Positions 47,966 through 56,871 of a DNA stretch of 64,000 nt are shown here, piece by piece. Position numbers and translations under genes: made by a program. The stretch covers positions 1 to 64,000 of the forward strand of contig NZ_JALMUV010000010.1 of assembly GCF_023155275.1 (NCBI RefSeq), written 5' to 3'. The notes beneath the pieces were generated by a model that searched no databases, was not told the DNA's origin, and saw only the letters and a list, made by a program, of their open reading frames with translations. The stretch is from Streptomyces rhizoryzae (GTDB taxonomy: Bacteria; Actinomycetota; Actinomycetes; Streptomycetales; Streptomycetaceae). Within the stretch, counting starts at the first letter, position 1. Each line of letters opens with the position of its first letter.

Positions 47966-48070
47966 ATGACGAACGCAGCAGCGCCCTCGAACCCCATGAG
48001 CGTCCCGCTCGTGGTGCGCCTGCACGTCGATCTTTGCCGCTGTATGTCCGCGGCCTGTCGCCGCCGCTGA
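47966..48070 (+). CDS. Cys-rich leader peptide (probable attenuator uORF)
   Basis: A 34-codon open reading frame ending in HVDLCRCMSAACRRR, with three Cys codons in the last dozen residues. The pattern RLHVDLCRC...AAC is recurrent in short actinobacterial leader peptides upstream of sulfur and cysteine genes, where ribosome stalling at Cys codons controls the downstream gene. The ATG is at 47966; a shorter start at 47996 would still contain all cysteines. It lies 114 nt before the symporter start and in the same frame, separated by a TGA. Confidence 0.75.
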   Translation: MTNAAAPSNPMSVPLVVRLHVDLCRCMSAACRRR

Positions 48071-48184
48071 CATGTCCCCCGGCGGCCGGAGATCCCGTTT
48101 CACACGTACGGACCTCCTGGCGCTTTGAGCACCCCCATCCCGACGCCCCGCGTCCACGCCTTTCCCGTCCCCGGAGTGTGTCCG

Positions 48185-49549
48185 TTGTCCACGCCTGCCC
48201 AGACCCCCGCGCCCGCAGCGGCGCCCCAGGCCCCGAAGGGCTCCCGCATACCCAAGATTCCGTTCTGGGTGCAGATCCTGGCCGGCCTCGTCCTCGGCGT
48301 CCTGCTCGGCTGGGTCGCCAAGAGCGGTGACGTCGGCTGGCTCGGCGGCACCCTGGAGCACATCGGCGACCTCTTCGTCCAGCTGCTGAAGCTGGCCGTC
48401 GCCCCCCTGGTCTTCTTCGCGATCCTGGTGTCGATCACCAACCTGCGGCAGGTCAACAACGCCGCCCGGCTCGCCACCCGCACCCTGCTGTGGTTCATGA
48501 TCACGTCGCTGATCGCGGTGGCGATCGGCCTGGCGATCGGCCTGCTGACGCACCCCGGCGCGGGCACCGGCCTGACCCCCAAGGACGGCAAGCTCCCGCA
48601 GCACACCGGCTCCTGGATCGACTTCCTGACCGGCATCGTCCCCACCGACGTCATCACACCGTTCACCCAGCTCAACGTCCTCCAGATCGTCTTCATGGCG
48701 GCCGTCGCCGGTATCGCCGCCCTCCAGCTCGGCGAGAAGGCCGAACCGGTCCTCACGATCAGCCGGTCCGCCCTGGAACTCCTCCAGAAGGCCCTGTGGT
48801 GGGTCATCCGCCTCGCCCCGATCGGCACCATCGGCCTCATCGGCCACGCCATCGCCACCTACGGCTGGAACCTCATCGGCAAGTACGCCACGTTCACCGT
48901 CGACATCTACGTCGGCTGCGCGCTGGTCCTCTTCGTGGTCTACCCGGTGCTGCTGTCGGCCGTCGCCAAGGTCAACCCGCTCCAGTTCTTCCGCGGCGCC
49001 TGGCCCGCCATCCAGCTGGCCTTCGTCTCCCGCTCCTCGGTCGGCACCATGCCGGTCACCCAGAAGGTCACCGAGCGCCTCGGCGTCCCCCGCGAGTACG
49101 CCTCCTTCGCGGTGCCGTTCGGCTCGACCACCAAGATGGACGGCTGCGCCTCCATCTACCCGGCGATCGCCGCGATCTTCATCGCGCAGATCTTCAACGT
49201 CCACCTGAGCATCGCCGACTACGTCCTGATCGCCTTCGTCTCGGTCATCGGCTCCGCCGCCACCGCCGGCCTCACCGGCGCCACGGTCATGCTGACCCTG
49301 ACCCTCTCGACGCTGGGCCTCCCCCTGGAGGGCGTCGGCCTGCTGATGGCCATCGACCCGATCCTGGACATGATGCGCACCGCCACCAACGTGGCCGGCC
49401 AGTCGGTCATCCCGATCCTGGTCTCCGCCCGCGAGAAGATCCTGGACCGCGACGCCTACGCCCGCGCCACCAGCATCCGCATCGGCGAGACCCAGGACGG
49501 CTCCGCCGAGCCCGCCGCCGAGCGCGAGCCGGCGCCCGTCGCGGCCTGA
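48185..49549 (+). CDS. Dicarboxylate/amino acid:cation symporter (DAACS family)
   Basis: A 454-residue secondary transporter with the glutamate/aspartate/cystine symporter fold. Conserved segments: LKLAVAPLVFFAILVSI, the serine-rich SRSSVGTMPVT of HP1, the PFGSTTKMDGCA substrate helix (NMDGT-like), and IDPILDMMRTATNVAGQ in TM8. TTG 48185 has GGAG 8 nt upstream; TTG 48125 would add 20 residues but lacks a ribosome site. DAACS members include the cystine carrier TcyP, and the Cys-rich leader upstream suggests a cystine or other sulfur substrate. The annotation could equally be glutamate or C4-dicarboxylate. Confidence 0.9.
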   Translation: MSTPAQTPAPAAAPQAPKGSRIPKIPFWVQILAGLVLGVLLGWVAKSGDVGWLGGTLEHIGDLFVQLLKLAVAPLVFFAILVSITNLRQVNNAARLATRTLLWFMITSLIAVAIGLAIGLLTHPGAGTGLTPKDGKLPQHTGSWIDFLTGIVPTDVITPFTQLNVLQIVFMAAVAGIAALQLGEKAEPVLTISRSALELLQKALWWVIRLAPIGTIGLIGHAIATYGWNLIGKYATFTVDIYVGCALVLFVVYPVLLSAVAKVNPLQFFRGAWPAIQLAFVSRSSVGTMPVTQKVTERLGVPREYASFAVPFGSTTKMDGCASIYPAIAAIFIAQIFNVHLSIADYVLIAFVSVIGSAATAGLTGATVMLTLTLSTLGLPLEGVGLLMAIDPILDMMRTATNVAGQSVIPILVSAREKILDRDAYARATSIRIGETQDGSAEPAAEREPAPVAA

Positions 49550-49568
49550 CCCGCCGCCGGCACCGCAC

Positions 49569-49612
49569 GGCGCCCCCGCGGCCACCGCTTTCAAGGTGGC
49601 CGCGGGGGCGCC
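49569..49612. terminator. Terminator after the symporter
   Basis: A perfect 18-bp stem pairs 49569-49586 (GGCGCCCCCGCGGCCACC) with 49595-49612 around GCTTTCAA, between convergent genes. Confidence 0.92.
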
Positions 49613-49650
49613 GCCGCGTTCCGGCGCACCCCCGTCCCGCGCCGGACCGC

Positions 49651-50568
49651 TCAGCCCCGCGACGCCTCCGGTGCCGCCGCGGTGTGCGCCAGGATCGCCG
49701 CGGCCAGCGGACCGTGGACCTCCGGCGGCAGCGCGTGCCCCATCCCGGGCACCTCCACCACCTGCGCCGCGCCGACGGCCTGGGCCAGGTGCTGCGGGTG
49801 CGGCGGCGGGAACACCGGCTCGGCCGGGGCGGACACCACCAGCACCGGCACCTCGTTGCGGGCCAGCGCCTCGGTGCGCAGCATCCCGCTGTCGTCGGCC
49901 CGCCCGTGCGCGGTGCCGACCCGGTGGTGCCCGGTGTGCGCGATGACCCGCCGCTCCAGCGCGCGGTAGAACTCCGCGTCGAACGGCAGCCCGCCGCCGG
50001 AGAGCACCCGCCAGTGCGCCACCCGCCGCTCGATCTCCGCCTCCTCGCCGCGGTCCGCCACCGGCCGGGCCCACATCTCCAGCACCTCGGGCGCGATGCC
50101 CGGCAGCTCCGCCACCGGCACGCTGCCGCCGCCGGGCGGGGTGTACGGGGCGGTGCTGAGCGCGCACGTCCCGATCAGCGTGGCGCTGAGCACCCGCTCC
50201 GGACGGTCGGCGAGGACCAGCTGCGTGAGCATCCCGCCCAGCGACATCCCGACCAGGTGTGCCCGCGCGATCCCCAGCCCGTCCAGCACCGCGAGCACAT
50301 CGCCGGCCAGGTCGGCGATCCGGTACGGCCGTTCGTCGAACGACCAGGTGGAGCGCCCGGTGTCCCGGTGGTCGTAGCGGATCACCCGGTGCCGTGCGGC
50401 CAGCGCGTCCACCAGCGGCTCCGGCCAGCCCACCCCGGTGGCCTGCGCGCCCATCACCAGCAGCAGCGGCGGCGCGCCGGCCGGTCCGCGCTGCTCCGTC
50501 CACAGCCGGACCCCCGCCCCGGCCGCGACGAACCGCTCCTCGGCCTCCGCCGTCCCCGGCACCGGCAT
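49651..50568 (-). CDS. Alpha/beta fold hydrolase
   Basis: A 305-residue serine hydrolase. LLLVMGAQATGVGW forms the oxyanion region, IRYDHRDTGRS follows, and the nucleophile elbow is VGMSLGGM. PVLVVSAPAEPVFPP carries the acid and GMGHALPPEV the catalytic His. ATG 50568 has GGGAGGT 7 nt upstream. An imperfect palindrome 33 nt upstream (50601-50623) probably controls it. Substrate unknown; similar enzymes act on esters and aromatic ring-cleavage products. Confidence 0.9.
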   Translation of the reverse strand: MPVPGTAEAEERFVAAGAGVRLWTEQRGPAGAPPLLLVMGAQATGVGWPEPLVDALAARHRVIRYDHRDTGRSTWSFDERPYRIADLAGDVLAVLDGLGIARAHLVGMSLGGMLTQLVLADRPERVLSATLIGTCALSTAPYTPPGGGSVPVAELPGIAPEVLEMWARPVADRGEEAEIERRVAHWRVLSGGGLPFDAEFYRALERRVIAHTGHHRVGTAHGRADDSGMLRTEALARNEVPVLVVSAPAEPVFPPPHPQHLAQAVGAAQVVEVPGMGHALPPEVHGPLAAAILAHTAAAPEASRG

Positions 50569-50600
50569 GGCTGACCTCCCGTGTCGTCCACCATCCAACG

Positions 50601-50623
50601 TGACGCTACGTATCGTCTCGTCA
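50601..50623. promoter_or_regulatory. Palindromic operator candidate upstream of the hydrolase
   Basis: TGACGCTACGTATCGTCTCGTCA has 8 of 11 dyad-symmetric pairs, with perfect outer TGACG/CGTCA arms. It lies 33-55 nt upstream of the hydrolase start, where a promoter is expected. The shape suits a TetR- or MarR-like repressor, but none is encoded beside it. Confidence 0.4.
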
Positions 50624-50767
50624 GTGGGAAAGGCGTGTCAAGCGCCCGGGGCGGGGGCGGGGATCGGGGGCGCTCCGCCACCTCGGGCGCTCCGGACATG
50701 GCCGTGCCTTTACGAAAGGCAGTGGCTCCGGCTCTGGAGCCCTGGCCCTCGGCGCGTCAAACTGGAA

Positions 50768-50802
50768 CCCCGTGTCACCTCTGTGGGGGAGGTGGCACGG
50801 GG
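50768..50802 (-). terminator. Terminator after the zinc-ribbon protein gene
   Basis: A 14-bp stem with one mismatch pairs 50768-50781 with 50789-50802, 45 nt downstream of the stop of the gene at 50847 on the minus strand. Confidence 0.7.
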
Positions 50803-50846
50803 CCTTGCGGCCTGCCGCGCGGCGGCCGCGGGCTCCGCCGTCCGCC

Positions 50847-51158
50847 TCACCGCGGCGGCAGCGCCACCGCCGTCTGCATCTGGCAGGAATTGCACCAGAA
50901 CGCCCAGCCGTTGGCGTCCACGGACCGCGAACCGCACGCCAGGCACGGGTCGCCGACGAAGCTCGCCGCCACCCACGCCCCGGCCGACGCGGCCCGCCGC
51001 CCGGCCGCCGCCCGCTCCTCGGCGTAACAGGGAATGCACACCCCGCCCTCCCGGCCCGGCAGCTTCATCGGCCGCAGCCCGCAGACGGCGCACGGGAGTC
51101 TGCCGACGTACCGCGCGTCCAGGCCGACCGGCTTGCCGCTTCTGCTGAAGGCCGCCAT
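50847..51158 (-). CDS. Small protein with four CxxC zinc-ribbon pairs
   Basis: A 103-residue protein. CAVC, CIPC, CLAC and CNSC form two zinc ribbons, the second being like a CLACGSRSVDANGWAFWCNSC knuckle. I do not recognise a named family. Such ribbons bind nucleic acid or protein. The gene follows the 45-residue DnaJ-like zinc protein by 18 nt on the same strand, so the two probably share a message. Confidence 0.75.
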   Translation of the reverse strand: MAAFSRSGKPVGLDARYVGRLPCAVCGLRPMKLPGREGGVCIPCYAEERAAAGRRAASAGAWVAASFVGDPCLACGSRSVDANGWAFWCNSCQMQTAVALPPR

Positions 51159-51176
51159 GGTCCGCCTCCGCCTCCT

Positions 51177-51314
51177 TCATGCCAGGACCGTTCCGGTGCC
51201 GGCGCAGCCGGAGCACTGGGTGGTGACCTTGTGGCCGCCCGGGGTCTCCCACTCGACGGTGCCCGCGCCACCGCAGTCCGGGCACGGCTTCTGCGGGGGC
51301 ATGCTGTCGCTCAT
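51177..51314 (-). CDS. Small DnaJ-type zinc-motif protein
   Basis: A 45-residue protein with two CxxCxGxGT repeats, CPDCGGAGT and CSGCAGTGT, exactly the zinc motif of the DnaJ cysteine-rich domain but without J-domain or substrate domain. Small streptomycete proteins with this design are common; the role is unknown, perhaps protein or nucleic acid binding. The frame continues upstream without recognisable coding features, so I start at ATG 51314. It precedes the zinc-ribbon gene by 18 nt. Confidence 0.75.
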   Translation of the reverse strand: MSDSMPPQKPCPDCGGAGTVEWETPGGHKVTTQCSGCAGTGTVLA

Positions 51315-52020
51315 TCTGCCCACGGTAGAACCTGGCATGTGGCGGTGCGACCACTTTGCGTGATCGCACCTCGCGGTTCCGCTTTCACCGGCCGCGGGCC
51401 TTCTCATGCGACCGGGGGTCCGGTTTTTTCCGCTCCCGGAAGGCCCCTCCGGCAGTCGCCGGAAGAGCGCCGGTGCGCGGGGTGGGCGAGCGGCCGGGCG
51501 GGACGGGAGTCCGCAGGCCAGGGCCGGTGCCGGAGGCCGGCCGGGCCCGGGCGGGGTGGCCGGGGCGAAGGGGAATGCGGAGGATTTCCCGCGCCGGCGC
51601 ATCGCGCCGACGCGCAATCCGGCGGTGCCGCGCGGGCGCATTTCCCCGCCGTTCCCCGATCTTTCCCGCGCCTTTCCCGGAACCTTCCCGGGCCTTTCCC
51701 GGATCTTCGAGAACCGGGGAATTCTTCGTTCCGTTCCCGGCCGGCATTGCGCGCCGGACGGGGCCCGCGCGGGCCGCCGGCGCACCGCGGGCGGGGGCGG
51801 CTCCGCCCCGCGGACGGCCCGGAACCGGTCCCTCCGGCCCCCGGGTGGCCGATATTCACCTGGTATTCATTTCCCCGCCCGGCGGGCCGCGGGAAATCCC
51901 CCGGCGGCGAGGCTGTACGAAAGCCGGTACAAAAGGCAGGAGCCCCTCTCCGCCCGGAGGCGGAGGGGGGCTCCTTGGGTGCTACCGGTCGATCGGTTGA
52001 GAAAGACCGGAGCGGGTTAC
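51315..52020. other. Non-coding interval before cspA
   Basis: About 700 nt. Long overlapping frames exist on both strands but all translate to Arg/Pro/Gly-rich low complexity. Between 51650 and 51720 the sequence is built of degenerate CTTTCCCGG repeats, a sign of slippage-type expansion. The right end carries the cspA terminator. I see no gene. Confidence 0.55.
51938..51975 (-). terminator. cspA terminator
   Basis: A 17-bp stem with one mismatch pairs 51938-51954 with 51959-51975, loop CGGA. Read on the minus strand it is followed by GCCTTTTGT, a U-rich tract, so it is an intrinsic terminator for the cold-shock gene. Confidence 0.88.
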
Positions 52021-52224
52021 TCAGGCCGGGGTGACGTTCTCCGCCTGCGGGCCCTTCGGGCCCTGGGTGACGTCGAACGTGACCTGCTGGTTCTCCTCGA
52101 GGGAGCGGAAACCAGTGGCGTTGATCGCGGAGTAGTGGACGAAGACATCCGGGCCGCCGCCGTCCTGGGCGATGAAGCCGAAGCCCTTTTCAGCGTTGAA
52201 CCACTTGACGGTTCCGGTAGCCAT
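52021..52224 (-). CDS. cspA: Cold-shock protein (CspA family)
   Basis: A 67-residue single cold-shock domain. [12 protein letters not shown] is RNP1 and VFVHYSAI is RNP2; the protein binds single-stranded RNA/DNA and melts RNA structure. ATG 52224 with GGAGG 6 nt upstream. The transcript appears to have a long leader that contains a terminator-like hairpin (52289-52317). In S. coelicolor the equivalent gene sits beside mqnA, as here. Confidence 0.95.
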   Translation of the reverse strand: MATGTVKWFNAEKGFGFIAQDGGGPDVFVHYSAINATGFRSLEENQQVTFDVTQGPKGPQAENVTPA

Positions 52225-52288
52225 GAGCCCTCCTTGGGCCAAAGGGTTGCCCTGCTCCAGAACCTGCAAAGAAGTCTGAAAACTACAA

Positions 52289-52317
52289 AAGCCTGCGGGT
52301 CACATGCTCCGCAGGCT
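52289..52317 (-). promoter_or_regulatory. Terminator-like hairpin in the cspA leader
   Basis: On the minus strand AGCCTGCGG (52309-52317) pairs perfectly with CCGCAGGCT (52290-52298) across a 10-nt loop, followed by TTTTGTAGTTTT. This has the form of an intrinsic terminator and lies 65 nt upstream of the cspA start. It could attenuate the transcript, and CspA itself could melt it. Confidence 0.6.
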
Positions 52318-52460
52318 CTGTACTGCAAGGGAAACCAAACTGCAACTTGGCCTGAGCCTAGCATGGTGCGCTCCGGACGGGGAAGAGCCAAAGATCACGT
52401 TTGGCCGCGGCCCGGAATGGCCATACCGCCCCCGGCGTCCGTCGCGGCGCCCCCCGGGAC

Positions 52461-53372
<912 letters not shown>

Positions 53373-53470
53373 CCGGGCGGGAGCCGGGCCGCGGTGGGCC
53401 CAGGGCGGCCCGTGGCGGCTCTCGCGCGCCCGGCGCGCCCCCGCGGGCGCCCCGCCGGCCGGACCGGCCG

Positions 53471-54484
53471 CTACGGCGCCGGTGTGGGCCCCCGCAGGAC
53501 CCGGCTGATCGCCTCCAGGCTCACGTCCCGCATCCCCTGGACGTAGCTCCTGGCCGTGTGGCCGCCGCCCTCGATGACGTGCAGCCGGGCGTGCACCGGC
53601 CCCTTGGCGTACCGCTGGATGAACCGCTCCAGATTCGCCCGGCCGCCCTCCCGCGTCCCGATCTGGAACTGGAGGAAGACCTCCGGGCCGCCGGGCCGGG
53701 CGGCGAGGCGCCGGGCCAGCACCTCCGGGTCGTTGGCCCGCTTCTCCGCCCGGTGGCCGCGCCACAGCGGCGAGTCCGGACGGGTGTCCGGGCCGCTGGC
53801 GATCGCCGCCTTGAAGCGGTCCGGGTGCGCCAGGACCTGCTTCAGGGCCGCGAACCCCCCGGACGAGGACCCCATGAACGCCCAGCCGTCCCGGTCGGCG
53901 AACGTCCGGAAGTTGGCCCTGACCAGGCCGGGCACGTCGTCGGACAGCCAGGTGCCCATCTTCGGCTGCCCGGGGATGTCGCTGCCGTCGTAGTAGTGCC
54001 GGGCAGGGTTGAGGACCGGCATCACCACCAGGAACGGCTTGCTGCGGCCCTGGAAGACCAGGTCGGTAAGGGTGCGCTGGAGCTTCAGGCCGGGGCGCGC
54101 CCAGTAGTTGTCCGGGTAGCCGTAGCTGCCGGGCAGCGCGATCAGCACCGGGAACGCGCTGTTCCGGTAGCGCGCCTCGTAGTACTCCTTCGGCGCCCAG
54201 ACCCACACCTTGCCGGTGACGCCGGACTTCTCGCCGTGCAGCGTGGTGACGCCGATCTTCGTGCCGTCGGAGAGCGTCGCGGCCGTCCGGAACGCGGCCT
54301 GCGGGCCGCCCGGCAGCCGGACCGCCGGATCGGCCGCCGAGGCCCGCACCGGGCCCGGGGCGCCCCCGGGCAGCGTCTGGCTGAACGACATCGGCTCACC
54401 GATGTCGTTGAGCACGTCCAGGTACTTGACGGTCGGGTAGGCGCACAGGCCCACGAGGGCGATCAGCCCGGTGAGGAAGGACAT
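53471..54484 (-). CDS. Membrane-anchored esterase (alpha/beta hydrolase, FrmB/mycolyltransferase-like)
   Basis: About 337 residues. An N-terminal helix (SFLTGLIALVGLCAYPTV) anchors or exports the protein. The catalytic Ser is in MGSSSGGFAALKQVL, followed by an Asp region and the His in VIEGGGHTARSYV. It resembles the esterase D/antigen 85-like family that cleaves or transfers acyl groups outside the membrane. Start uncertain: ATG 54484 with GAGGTGG, or GTG 54646 with GGGAG 7 nt upstream, adding a 54-residue basic cytoplasmic region. The latter is plausible as a membrane-inserted form. Confidence 0.8.
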   Translation of the reverse strand: MSFLTGLIALVGLCAYPTVKYLDVLNDIGEPMSFSQTLPGGAPGPVRASAADPAVRLPGGPQAAFRTAATLSDGTKIGVTTLHGEKSGVTGKVWVWAPKEYYEARYRNSAFPVLIALPGSYGYPDNYWARPGLKLQRTLTDLVFQGRSKPFLVVMPVLNPARHYYDGSDIPGQPKMGTWLSDDVPGLVRANFRTFADRDGWAFMGSSSGGFAALKQVLAHPDRFKAAIASGPDTRPDSPLWRGHRAEKRANDPEVLARRLAARPGGPEVFLQFQIGTREGGRANLERFIQRYAKGPVHARLHVIEGGGHTARSYVQGMRDVSLEAISRVLRGPTPAP

Positions 54485-54982
54485 CCGCCACCTCGGGCGG
54501 CGGCGCGGGCGCCCCTTTGAGCCTTCCGGTGTCCGGCGCGCCGGACCGGAGCACCCGGAGCGGCGCGGGCGGCCGGTCAGGCCGCGGCGGGCGGTGCGGA
54601 AGTCCTGGCGCGGGCCGTACGGGCGGTCCCCGGGGGTGAGGTGCACGGGCGGTCTCCCGAGGGACGGGCCCTGGACCCAGGGCGCGCGGGACGGATGGTC
54701 GGCTTGCGCCCTGTTTGATGCGGAAAGGGGGCCGCCGGGTTTCGGGAGCGCGGCATGACCTGGGTCATAAGCGGCATGACCCGGGCCCGCCGCCGGCGGG
54801 GAGTTCACCGGGCGGGCGCCGTACGGCGCGGTGCCGGCGGGCCGTCAGGGCGGGGCGACGCGGCGGCGCGCCCAAGAGACGGCCCCGGCGCGGACGGCGG
54901 CCGCCCCCGACGCCGTCAGACCCCTGGCGTACGCTGGTCGAGTCCTTCAGTCCTTCTGTAACGCCTCGAAAGGGACGCCCCG
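54485..54982. other. Divergent control region between the esterase and mqnC
   Basis: About 500 nt. It may contain an N-terminal extension of the esterase (to 54646). The palindrome ATGACCTGGGTCAT at 54755-54768 with an extra ATGACC at 54776-54781 is an operator candidate. TACGCT at 54930-54935 could be the mqnC -10. No other gene is seen. Confidence 0.5.
54755..54781. promoter_or_regulatory. ATGACC palindrome plus extra half-site
   Basis: ATGACC-TG-GGTCAT (54755-54768) is a perfect 6+6 palindrome, and a third ATGACC half-site follows at 54776-54781 after GGC. The TGACC/GGTCA half-site suits several dimeric regulators. It lies in the divergent esterase-mqnC region. Confidence 0.4.
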
Positions 54983-56182
54983 GTGACCGAGAACGCCGAC
55001 CTCCAGTCCGTACTCGACCGCGCCGCCGCGGGCGGCCGCATCACGCCGGAGGAGGCGCTCGACCTCTACCGCTCCGCGCCGCTGCACGCGCTGGGCCAGG
55101 CCGCCGACGCCGTCCGCCGCCGCCGCTACGCCGGCACCGAGCACATCGCGACGTACATCATCGAGCGCAACATCAACTACACCAACGTCTGCGTGACGGC
55201 CTGCAAGTTCTGCGCCTTCTACGCCGCCCCCAAGGACACGGAGAAGGGCTGGACCCGCGACCTCGACGACATCCTGCGCCGCTGCGCGGAGACCGTCGAG
55301 CTGGGCGGCACCCAGATCATGTTCCAGGGCGGCCACCACCCGGACTACGGCGTCGAGTACTACGAGAAGCACTTCGCGGCCATCAAGAAGGAATTCCCGC
55401 AGCTGGTCATCCACTCCCTCGGCGCCTCCGAGGTCGAGCACATGGCGCGGATCTCCGAGGTGTCGGTCGAGGAGGCCATCACGCGCATCCACGCCGCGGG
55501 CCTGGACTCCTTCGCCGGCGCCGGTGCGGAACTCCTCCCCGAGCGCCCCCGCAAGGCCATCGCGCCCCTGAAGGAGTCCGGCGAGCGCTGGCTGGAGATC
55601 ATGGAGACGGCGCACCGGCTGGGCGTGGAGTCCACGTCCACGATGCTGATGGGCACCGGCGAGACCAACGCCGAGCGCATCGAGCACCTCCGCATGATCC
55701 GCGACGTCCAGGACCGCACGGGCGGCTTCCGCGCCTTCATCCCGTACACCTACCAGCCGGAGAACAACCACCTGAAGGGCCGCACCCAGGCCACCCTCTT
55801 CGAGTACCTCCGCATGATCGCGATCGCCCGGATCTTCCTCGACAACGTCGCCCACATCCAGGGCTCCTGGCTGACCACCGGCAAGGAGATCGGCCAGCTG
55901 TCGCTGCACTACGGCGCGGACGACCTCGGCTCGATCATGCTGGAGGAGAACGTGGTCTCCTCCGCCGGCGCCCGGCACCGCTCCAACCGCCAGGAGATCA
56001 TCGACCTGATCCGGAAGGCGGGCCGCGTCCCGGCGCAGCGCTCGACGACGTACGAGCACCTGGTCGTGCACGAGGACCCGGCGAACGACCCGGTCGACGA
56101 CCGCGTCGTCTCCCACCTCTCCTCGACGGCCCTGGAGGGCGGCACCGCCCACCCCGAGCTCAAGCTCGTCGACGCCAGCTGA
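54983..56182 (+). CDS. mqnC: Cyclic dehypoxanthinyl futalosine synthase MqnC
   Basis: A 399-residue radical SAM enzyme cyclising dehypoxanthine futalosine. The cluster motif is CVTACKFCAF within NINYTNV. GWTRDLDDILRR, MFQGGHHPDYGVEYYEKHF, LDSFAGAGAELLPERPRKAI and YTYQPENNHLKG are family signatures. GTG 54983 follows AAAGGGA. It is paralogous to MqnE in fold. The hypoxanthine-removing step (MqnB) and MqnD are not encoded in this window. Confidence 0.94.
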   Translation: MTENADLQSVLDRAAAGGRITPEEALDLYRSAPLHALGQAADAVRRRRYAGTEHIATYIIERNINYTNVCVTACKFCAFYAAPKDTEKGWTRDLDDILRRCAETVELGGTQIMFQGGHHPDYGVEYYEKHFAAIKKEFPQLVIHSLGASEVEHMARISEVSVEEAITRIHAAGLDSFAGAGAELLPERPRKAIAPLKESGERWLEIMETAHRLGVESTSTMLMGTGETNAERIEHLRMIRDVQDRTGGFRAFIPYTYQPENNHLKGRTQATLFEYLRMIAIARIFLDNVAHIQGSWLTTGKEIGQLSLHYGADDLGSIMLEENVVSSAGARHRSNRQEIIDLIRKAGRVPAQRSTTYEHLVVHEDPANDPVDDRVVSHLSSTALEGGTAHPELKLVDAS

Positions 56183-56225
56183 CCCGGCGCCGCGCGCACC
56201 GGGCCACCCCACGGCGGGATCCTCC

Positions 56226-56771
56226 ATGCTGACGCTCCATCGGGTGCGGGCCGTCCAGCCGGCCGCCGGCGCCGAGCCCGTCCCCGGCCACGCGGTGGTC
56301 GTGGACGGCGACCGGCTGGCCGCCGTCGGCCCGTACGAGGACCTGCTGGCGGCCTACGGCGCACGGGCCCGGATCCGCGAGTGGGACGGGACCCTCACCC
56401 CGGGCCGCCACGAACCGGACGGCGCGGCCCTGCTGGAGGCCGCCTACCACCCGGATCCGCGCGAGGCCGGCGACCTGGGCACCGCACCGCTCACCGGCGC
56501 CGCGCTGGCCGCCCTCGCGATGACCGAGACCCGCTGGGGCGCCAGCGCCCGCCGCGGCCTCCAGCGCCTCCTGGCCTGCGGCACCACCAGCCTCACCGGC
56601 CCCTTCACCCGCCCCGCGGTGCGCACCGCCGTCCACCGCTCCGGCCTCGGCGCGCCGCGCCCGCCCGCCCCGCTCGCGCCGGGCGCCCCGGCCGACTTCG
56701 CGATCTTCGCGCCCGACGGCACCTGCCTGGCCACCGTCCTCGCCGGCCGCCTCGTCCACCGCCGCCGCTGA
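56226..56771 (+). CDS. Imidazolonepropionase-like composite-domain protein (no catalytic barrel)
   Basis: A 181-residue protein. The first 60 residues ([34 protein letters not shown]) match the N-terminal beta-sandwich of amidohydrolases such as imidazolonepropionase. The C-terminal part ([30 protein letters not shown]) matches the other half of that sandwich. The TIM barrel with the HxH metal site is replaced by about 90 residues ([14 protein letters not shown]). So it cannot be an ordinary amidohydrolase. It follows mqnC by 43 nt and may be cotranscribed. Confidence 0.8.
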   Translation: MLTLHRVRAVQPAAGAEPVPGHAVVVDGDRLAAVGPYEDLLAAYGARARIREWDGTLTPGRHEPDGAALLEAAYHPDPREAGDLGTAPLTGAALAALAMTETRWGASARRGLQRLLACGTTSLTGPFTRPAVRTAVHRSGLGAPRPPAPLAPGAPADFAIFAPDGTCLATVLAGRLVHRRR

Positions 56772-56871
56772 CACCCCCCCGACCCCGGACCCCCGACCCC
56801 GGACCCCGGACACCTGCCCCGCCGTACCGCCCGGTGCCGGGGCGTGGGGGCGCACGGTGGACAATGACCGG

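Noticed and set aside
47945..50503. 852-codon minus-strand frame opposite the symporter
   Set aside because: Antisense of the recognised transporter and of the hydrolase gene in another frame; low-complexity translation.
51356..52000. Frames of more than 100 codons on both strands before cspA
   Set aside because: Arg/Pro/Gly-rich translations from degenerate CTTTCCCGG repeats; no ribosome sites or conserved segments.
56771..56815. CCCCGACCCCGGAC direct repeats between the composite-domain protein and menG
   Set aside because: A short simple-sequence run of a kind common in this genome; no spacer structure, so not a CRISPR array.
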